A DNA stretch of 64,000 nucleotides from assembly GCA_029964075.1 (NCBI GenBank), contig CM057148.1, positions 30,373,916 through 30,437,915 on the forward strand. The letters run 5' to 3'. Every line of letters begins with the position of its first letter. Within the stretch, counting starts at the first letter, position 1. Shown here in pieces: positions 57,486 through 64,000 of this stretch. Below the pieces are notes generated by a model. That model did not search any database. It was not told the origin of the DNA and saw only the letters and a list, made by a program, of their open reading frames with translations. Origin of the DNA: Patiria pectinifera. Taxonomy: Eukaryota > Echinodermata > Asteroidea > Valvatida > Asterinidae. The position numbers and the translations under genes are program-made.

Positions 57486-58880
57486 TCTTGATGTTTGCAC
57501 GAAGTTGTGGCTGGGAATACCAGTCCCGAAAAGTGCTTACAAATATACATTTAATGTGGCGTCTCATTGTAGCTTCTGGTCTGGTGACGTCATTAATCTT
57601 TCTCCCCGGAACTTGTTCATTAATCTTTAACGTAACGTCACGTGCTCTCATCGCGACGTTACTTCAATTGTAATCTATAACATATCCCCGTCTAGGTCCA
57701 TACTGACTTTCCACCCAATCGGCTTTATACTAGTTCTGGAGATAAAGGCCTTCAAAATATGTTCATTAAAAGGGACGTTACGGGTGACGTGATGGCGTCA
57801 TTGTGGCGTCATTGTTCGGCAAACATCTTCCAATTCGAGTGTAAGTGTGTGCCGGATTTTAATGCCCAAAATGCCGGTAACAAACAAACGTGTACAAATG
57901 CTACGGGCAAATGACTGAAAAAAGAACAAGAAGACTAGAGATCTACGTCTGTTTGCAACGGAACACAACGCTTTTCCACATTGTGTTTTTTTTATCAATA
58001 AAAGTCCCTGACTATGCTTGTACAACGTTTCAATTGAAGCGTACCTACGGTTCTTTACATATATTATTTCAAAAAAATTCCCCTTAAAACCCGCGATCAC
58101 TTGCCGCCAGAGTGCGCTCGAATAATGCATGACGTAGCTGGTCAGATTTTAAAAATCCCACCCTTTCCACACAGACTAGCATCGTTGAAAAGTTCACATC
58201 TGTCACCAATTTCAAATAACATACACTTCCAGTTTCAACGGAAAGAACAGATCTCTCACAGTTTATTTTAGATTGATTTTCAAGGACTGCTTGTGATCTG
58301 GTACTTAATGACGTCATCGTGACGAGCCAACCAGACGGCTCGAGACCTATACATTTTTCAATGTGAAGCAACAGTGTGGATTATATCTCTCGCGGTTGAT
58401 TTTTGTAAGCATTTTTTTTTAATTAACGATCTTTTTAGTGTAACTTCCGATCTGGTGGCGTCATCAATTTGTCTCCCCGCAACTTAACATGAAGCTGATT
58501 ATACACAACAATTATACAGTGATTTCCGCAAACTTCGCCTAAGACATCGACTAATTATTAATTTGAAACGTTTTTTCAACCGCCGCCAAAGGGCACTCTA
58601 TGATTTTACCAGTAATTTGTTTGGAAATTACAGCCTAGCCAGAGACTAACATCATTGAAAGCAAGTACACTTCTTTTTTCCACTTTCAAATAATCAGTCA
58701 CCTCCGGTTTGGACCGGAAGGAAAGGTCGCATGATTTAGCACACGGGACAGAAATAAAGATCCTGGAATTTTTCTGTCAATCATGCACAAATTAAGTTCA
58801 GATCTTTCACGGTTGACTTTATATTGACTTTCTAGTAATAGGTTTTCCTGGACAATTTTGGAAAATGTGCATTTGAATTT
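57486..58880. repeat. Diverged units of the 32840-34450 tandem repeat
   Basis: TCTGGTCTGGTGACGTCATTAA (57575), ACTAGCATCGTTGAAAAG (58176), GATTTCCGCAAACTTCGCC (58521), GACCGGAAGGAAAGGTCGCA (58711) and related phrases match the three-unit array 24 kb upstream. Confidence 0.7.
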
Positions 58881-60489
58881 GTAAAGCATAAATTCAATTT
58901 GGCGCTGATTTTGAGAACGACGTATATCCTGGCTTTATTTTCGCAATAACTAGCATTTGTTTCATTTTGCATCATTCAAATAATGAATGTGCATTACGTT
59001 TTAGGATTGTGATAAGGCTTTCGGTTTGACGGATACGTTACCGATTATAACGAATGTGCAATCTAATTCGCAGAAAATCGATGTTTATTGTGACACGGGC
59101 TGAATGGAACATTCTTTTTCATTTGTTACAATTTAAATTCGCATATTCTGCATTCAATTCAATTAGAAATATACAGGCCTATACAAATCATGATACAGCT
59201 TTAATTGATTCATAAATTAATCAATGTATTGTAGGCCTAATTGATCATTACTGTGTCTTATATACACACAAATCAATGAAAAGAATCCTGTAGGCATATT
59301 GTTGGGACGGAAAAAAGCAAATATCACGTGTCATATTACAGGGGATATCTGGAATTTTATTATTGTTGATTCTTTGTCTTCATTGTATTTTAATGTGACA
59401 GTCTTTATGCATTTCTTAAAGTTGTCTCTCATACTATCAGTTTGATTGCTTGATTATATGATGCGATTGTGGCAAATGCTGAGCAAAAAAAAAAGAACAG
59501 TTGTCTTCAGCTTTGATTTTTATATGGGATTTATGACAATAGTTGGTTTAGTTTAATCAACATGATCAAACATTCAATCAAACATTCCTCATATACTTTT
59601 GTTAACACATAAATGAATTTCAATGCTTGACCAGGCATACGTTAAGTAACACTGCGCAGGAAATCGGCTGCACATTTTGCGAAATGGATTGATGATACAT
59701 TAAAAGTTAAAGAGGTTTGCAGATGTGCCTTCGATTTCGCGCTAAAATGAAATGTCAATTTACTATATTCAGTGCACATTCGGGAAATTGTGCGCTGATT
59801 TTGTTTCCGACTGAATGCACCTTCGGCGAAATATAACCATCATTTGTTAAATAGAAACAGGAATTTGGAACGTTCATTCTATTTCGAACGAAAACGAATT
59901 CTTCTTTGACAAATTCATGTACACATTTTCAAAATTGTCCGCGAAAACTTATATAAAATATATTTATATTGTATTGCTTGTAAGTTGAAACATGATGACA
60001 TCATTGGGAGTCACCTCAATATTCATCTATAACACATTTTACCTACATACCGTGTTTCCACCCAATCAGAAAAATGTACATTTCAGATAGCGTCACGTGA
60101 CCCATGGTGACGTCAAAATGATGTCACTGTTCGGGACACAACCTTGTTAAAGGAAATATGCCTATGCTAACTTTAAATGATATATGACAAATATTATTGC
60201 CCAAAGTGGATGTTACAAAAATCTTATACAAAGTCTATGAGAATTCACATAGAACATAAAAAAGGGAAAAAAGAAGGAGGAGCAGCAGCAGCAGGCAGAG
60301 GAGAAAAGCTTCTTGCAACTAAACAAAAAACCTTAACGAAAACAAAGGCTGTTACGGCCCGTTGCCGAAACAGACAATTAAATTTTATCATATGATCCCT
60401 GTCTTATATCTTCGTATAAATGTGTGTTAATACACACATTTATTTTTTCCATATTATTATTTATCATTTATCCTCTCCCAACTAAATTG
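58881..60489. other. AT-rich intron stretch
   Basis: Mostly featureless. 59990-60140 carries a TGACATCATTGGGAGTCACC, CACCCAATCAG and GTCACGTGACCCATGGTGAC segment related to the 550 bp repeat family. AGGAGGAGCAGCAGCAGCAG at 60274 is a short trinucleotide tract. Confidence 0.5.
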
Positions 60490-60800
60490 GTGTCCACTTC
60501 CCGTTTTTTGACTGATGACGCCATCATACCAGAAATGACTTTTACGTGAACATAACATGTATGCTGAAATTTGAAACATTTTTGTTTTAAACAAAATCAC
60601 TGGTTGTACTGGAAAGGTTAAATTTCCGTGACCCTTTGTTCGGAGAAAAAAAATATTCATAACTTAACTGGGCTGTGTCCAATGAATTAGTTGTTGTAAC
60701 TCAACAAACGCCTTGACCTCTAGTTCCACTTTAAGGCACTTCCGGTTTAGGGTCACGTGATGAGGCACACACGAGATAAAATGAAGATCCTGGATTATGC
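60490..60800. repeat. Second copy of the 55170-type repeat plus 550 bp family end
   Basis: See 55041-55760 for shared blocks. It is followed by CACTTCCGGTTTAGGGTCAC and GATAAAATGAAGATCCTGG, as in the 34200 unit. Confidence 0.7.
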
Positions 60801-60897
60801 TACCCTATTCCTGCAGAAGTCAGGTTCAAGTCTCTCAATGTGGATTTAGTAGTGAATATGAATGATTTAATCAAGAAAAAAAAATAAGTATCAATAA

Positions 60898-61135
60898 GAT
60901 GGAGTTTTGCGTCGGGGTGATGTAAATCAAATTACGTTTTGCCCTACACTGACGTATAAACACTGTATATTCAGTGTGTTACCTCCCGGGTGAAAGTTGG
61001 AAAAAGATCACTCGGGTGGGACTCCAACCCATGACCTCCTGCTTTCTAGTGCAGATGTCTTACCACTCAACCACTGAGCTAAAGGGATCGGTTGGCTGGT
61101 TCGAATCAGATGTGCATAACAGCGGGTACCGCAAT
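60898..61135 (-). mobile_element. tRNA-derived SINE, third copy
   Basis: The minus strand shows AGCTCAGTGGTTGAGTGGTA, ATCTGCACTAGAAAGCAGGA, a B box variant GGTTGGAGTCC, CGGGAGGTAACACACTGA and ATCACCCCGACGCAAAAC, in the same order as 8025-8275. It lies in the large intron, 300 bp from exon 61427-61513. Confidence 0.85.
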
Positions 61136-61426
61136 AACTTTTCAGTGAATAAAATTAGGTTTTGCCCTATATTTAAGAACTAGTAATTCGACACCCGATG
61201 AACGTTATGTTGACGTTAGGGTAATATGCATCACTTATGATGAGAGTGGATATAGGTTGAGAGTTACAAGTTCATACCATAAACAGTTTTTGAGAAAACC
61301 CGCGGAGAATTATTGTCCGGAAAAACAACAACGAAGAAACAAAGATTAATCCGAACAATTCTTAACAATGGTCGGGTTGTGTCCGACCACTCAAACTGTT
61401 TTTACTAATGCATACGTCATACTCAC

Positions 61427-61513
61427 CATAACAATGTTGTAAATGATGTAGGCCAATTCAACGAAACCCGCCAATGGGATGGCAAACAGCAGTTGTTTCC
61501 ATTTTTTGTATAA
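61427..61513 (-). CDS. Exon of LRAT-domain gene: membrane segment
   Basis: Minus-strand acceptor TTTTTTTCTCAG (AG at 61515-61514) and donor ATG|GTGAGT (GT at 61426-61425) frame 87 bp, phase 0 at both ends. It encodes LYKKWKQLLFAIPLAGFVEL followed by AYIIYNIVM, a membrane-spanning helix with a basic lead. The next downstream phase-compatible exon found is 37316-37454, 24 kb away. Further exons could be hidden in the intron. Confidence 0.65.
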
Positions 61514-61688
61514 CTGAGAAAAAAATAGCCCTTACCCCATTAAACCGTGGACAATCTTTATATACTTATATAGAAAAGTGTAATCTGTTTACAAATGTAT
61601 TTCATGAAATATTTGTCATTTGATTTTCGATTTTCAATTTTCACTGGAAATGTCCACTGGAAATTTAACAATAATTTGGACTACTTAC

Positions 61689-61790
61689 GAACAAGAAGCC
61701 AAGGACCCACATACTAGTGGAATATATTACTCCTACTCTCAGCTTCAAAATCTCTTGGCCAATCATCAGAACAAATGCCACGAATGTTAG
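61689..61790 (-). CDS. Exon of LRAT-domain gene: two membrane segments
   Basis: Acceptor CTCGGCAG (AG at 61792-61791) and donor TTC|GTAAGT (GT at 61688-61687) frame 102 bp, phase 0 at both ends. It encodes LTFVAFVLMIGQEILKLRVG then VIYSTSMWVLGFLF, two hydrophobic stretches separated by a short charged loop. It is flanked by exons 61427-61513 and 62088-62146 on the same strand in compatible phase, which supports one spliced gene. Confidence 0.65.
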
Positions 61791-62087
61791 CTGCCGAGAT
61801 ACGTTAAAAAAATTGTTTCTTTAGCAGAGTAAGACCACACAAAAAACAGTCAACACCTTTTATAAGTGTAAACAGTAAACACTCGACCCGAACATTTAGT
61901 ATGCATTTAGTGCAATGATCAAATGTGGTATCAAGATCATCAACTTGATAGAACAGACCTAGCAAACATTAAAGATCGGATTCATCAATGTAGCATTAAA
62001 AAAAAGAGATCATTAAAAGCGAGTATTGAGTATTGTGGGTTAGATATTATTCCAATTAGTATGTTTGAAGAACTAAATTATACTAAC

Positions 62088-62146
62088 CTCTAGATGAAGA
62101 TTAAATAACAGCAAACACATCGCAAACACATGTTTGACCAGCTCAT
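62088..62146 (-). CDS. Exon of LRAT-domain gene: upstream exon found
   Basis: Acceptor TTTGTTTTGTAG (AG at 62148-62147) and donor GAG|GTTAGT (GT at 62087-62086) frame 59 bp. Two bases complete a codon from the previous exon, then ELVKHVFAMCLLLFNLHLE is encoded, ending in phase 0 and fitting exon 61689-61790. The short length and simple composition make this the least certain of the set. The initiating exon was not found and may lie beyond the window. Confidence 0.5.
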
Positions 62147-62148
62147 CT

Positions 62149-63530
62149 ACAAAACAAATGACAAAAAACCCAGTTCAGCTGTACTTAATATAACTATAGA
62201 TATTTATTCATACATATCTAAGACAGTTTACCCAGTCCAATTGGTCAAGAGCCAATCACGGGACCGGTCTTAAGCAGTCGTTTAAAACAGGCTGGCTTTT
62301 CTTCAACACTGTTTTAGTGTCACATCACATCTGATCCCTTTTACCCTTAAAGTGTTCAAAGTTTATGCACAATAATACCAAGGAGTTAATGTTTCGTATT
62401 ACCTCGGGGTAGGTTAGCTTGTCAACTTCCCTCCTCTTTGCGCGGGGAGGCAGTAAGCTGACCTACACCTCGGGACCAGTAATTCCCACTGCTTCCCCTC
62501 AAACCATGCTGTATGTGTATAGTCCAGGTTTGACACTACACCAGCATAGCTGCGTTCTGCACCACATCACGCAGTGCCTCAGTTCCAAGTAAATACATTT
62601 TGATGTAAATCATTTAACAAGTTGTATTTAATCTTCGTGAAAAAAGTACGTCGAGCACCCATTTGAACTGATAAGGCATTCCAACCTACCGGCGGTGGGA
62701 ATAGTCGGCGTGCTTTTCCAATGTATTGAGTAATTTTTGCATATGTTCAACTCACGTCACAAAACTAAAATCAAACATTTTGGCTAGCACCCACTTATTC
62801 TGGTAGGGCTCGTGAATGGTTGGCAAGCGTGCCAAGGTTTTGGGCCCAGTGATGTAACGCATGGCAAGGACGGGCAAGCGTGTCCTGTATAATGGCAAGC
62901 GTGACAAAATGTTTAGACAAAATTAATCTTTAAGCTAATCGCCAAATTATTCAATTGTTCCGTTAAAGTTTATCAAGGTGTTTCACGGCCGTTCAATCAA
63001 GATAAACATTGACCAAGAAGAAATAAAACAGCGGGTCAAAACCTTTGACAAAAGGTAAAGCCATTGCTTCAATCTGTGGTTTTGTGTGTTTTCTGAGAAT
63101 AAATCATTTTATCACTGAAAGATAAAACTGTCGCGTCAGTGCAACAATATTTTATCTCCTAAAACGGCATGATCGCAAAACGCAAGTTTTAGAACGTCAA
63201 AAAGTCGTATCTCGCTCGAAAATAACGGGTTGTACACAAAAAGTCAATGGAATTCGAGATACATGAACTGTGTAGTGACATTTCTAAGTGCTAAGTCAAT
63301 CATGTGGGCGTGGCTTACTGAACAAATATGCAATTTGATTGGTTAATGCATCCTCTGTACTTTAGCAATGATGTACATTTATTGTAAGGAAATGCTAGGG
63401 ATCATGTTGGCCTATGAAAGGCAGAGTGTGAGAGAAATAAACCTCAATTCTGTGCTTGGTGGGACCAAAGAAGTCAAAGAAGTCTCCTGTTCCTGCTGTA
63501 ATGTCTAATTGTTGCTCATTAGAGGTGACT
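62149..63530. other. Intron or upstream stretch
   Basis: At 62402-62476 there is a hairpin-forming tract (GTAGGTTAGCTT against AAGCTGACCTAC, with CCTCC/GGAGG inside). GGCAAGCGTG is repeated three times at 62820-62900. No first exon of the LRAT gene was identified. Confidence 0.45.
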
Positions 63531-63534
63531 CCTC

Positions 63535-63640
63535 CACAAGAATCCACCCAATCTACTGGTTAATCCACCCAATCCACCAGTTAATCCACCAACTCCACAA
63601 GTTAATCCACCAAATCCACTAGGAAATCCCCCATCCACTT
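63535..63640. repeat. Minisatellite (AATCCACC-AATCCAC-AGTT)
   Basis: About four to five units of 22-24 bp: ATCCACCCAATC(C/T)AC(C/T)(A/G)GTTA and variants. Confidence 0.85.
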
Positions 63641-64000
63641 AAGGCGCACAGCCCTAGGTTATCCCCAAGTCCAAAATTATATCACTCGCTGAGCTCTGTG
63701 GTGGAACACAGGACATATGGCCGTCACCAAGTGCTGAGCCTTCAACCGCAAGTATCGAACGTGGCTGTGGACGTGGAGAACCCTTCGTGGAGAACCCTTC
63801 GTGACAGCAACAATGGACAGCAGAGACATGATGTTGGTAGAAAGTTGGTAGAAGGAGGCAAGGCCGGAGGAAATGGATGAGACAGAGGGTGACCGACAGG
63901 GAATGGTGGCGGGTCAGTTGGGGAGTTGGCGGCACGTAGAGTCGGCACAGCAGACAAGGTTCATGTCCACACCAGTGACATAGGGATCGTGATCGGTAGA
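63641..64000. other. Window end without recognised gene
   Basis: GC-richer than its surroundings. GTGGAGAACCCTTC is repeated in tandem at 63772-63801. No family was recognised in any frame. Confidence 0.4.

Overview
The window looks like intronic and intergenic DNA from a transposon-rich marine invertebrate, probably a deuterostome such as an echinoderm, hemichordate or amphioxus. That assignment is low confidence. It rests on spliced genes with GT-AG borders and long introns, a Tx1-type LINE, a Mag/SURL-like Ty3/gypsy element, many MITE and fold-back elements, ACATGT-rich simple repeats and long G/C homopolymers. No bacterial genes, operons, rRNA genes or intact tRNA genes were seen.

Host coding DNA is sparse. 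On the plus strand, two paralogous terminal exons (1055-1329 and 12217-12484) encode the C-terminal half of a farnesoic-acid-O-methyltransferase-like (Methyltransf_FA) domain. The second carries an apparent frameshift at a run of nine A. On the minus strand, five exons (62088-62146, 61689-61790, 61427-61513, 37316-37454, 34553-35664) have matching splice phases. They predict one protein with about four membrane segments, a Cys-rich linker and a C-terminal LRAT (lecithin:retinol acyltransferase-like, NC-E-x-F) domain with a hydrophobic Gly-rich tail. A 24 kb intron separates its third and fourth exons here.

The rest is mobile or repetitive DNA. From 1.3 to 13.7 kb there are degenerate GACCTTTGAC repeats, a large inverted repeat, tRNA-derived SINEs and a 1.5 kb fold-back element. 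A complete Ty3/gypsy element lies on the minus strand at 14064-23020: 1.15-1.18 kb LTRs, a tRNA-Ser type primer site, intact gag, and pol broken by two stops and a frameshift. From 23.8 to 32.6 kb there are several large fold-back structures, one of them (25851-31159, TTAA borders) interrupted by a 1161 bp hAT-type element with an 8 bp target duplication. A 550-600 bp tandem repeat fills 32.8-34.5 kb.

The most striking structure is the large LRAT-gene intron, which contains a nest of insertions. A Tx1-like LINE (38157-38843 continuing at 53862-55040) is split by a Mag-like gypsy element (38844-53856, target duplication TCACC). That gypsy element is split in its reverse transcriptase by a 5.7 kb DNA element (44428-50126, target duplication AACA). 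The DNA element contains a Harbinger-like MITE (45524-46278, TAA), which in turn contains a hAT MITE (45736-46102, CTCTGGAC). The same nest also holds a 9 bp-TSD Mutator-like MITE (53087-53558), another hAT MITE (39222-39580), a 16 bp satellite, a 21 bp minisatellite and a fold-back element built from inverted arrays of a 20 bp satellite (48005-48685).

No novel defence-type or metabolic gene system is visible. The best candidates for new biology are the membrane-spanning LRAT fusion gene and the unusually high density of long inverted repeats, several of which would be transcribed within that gene.
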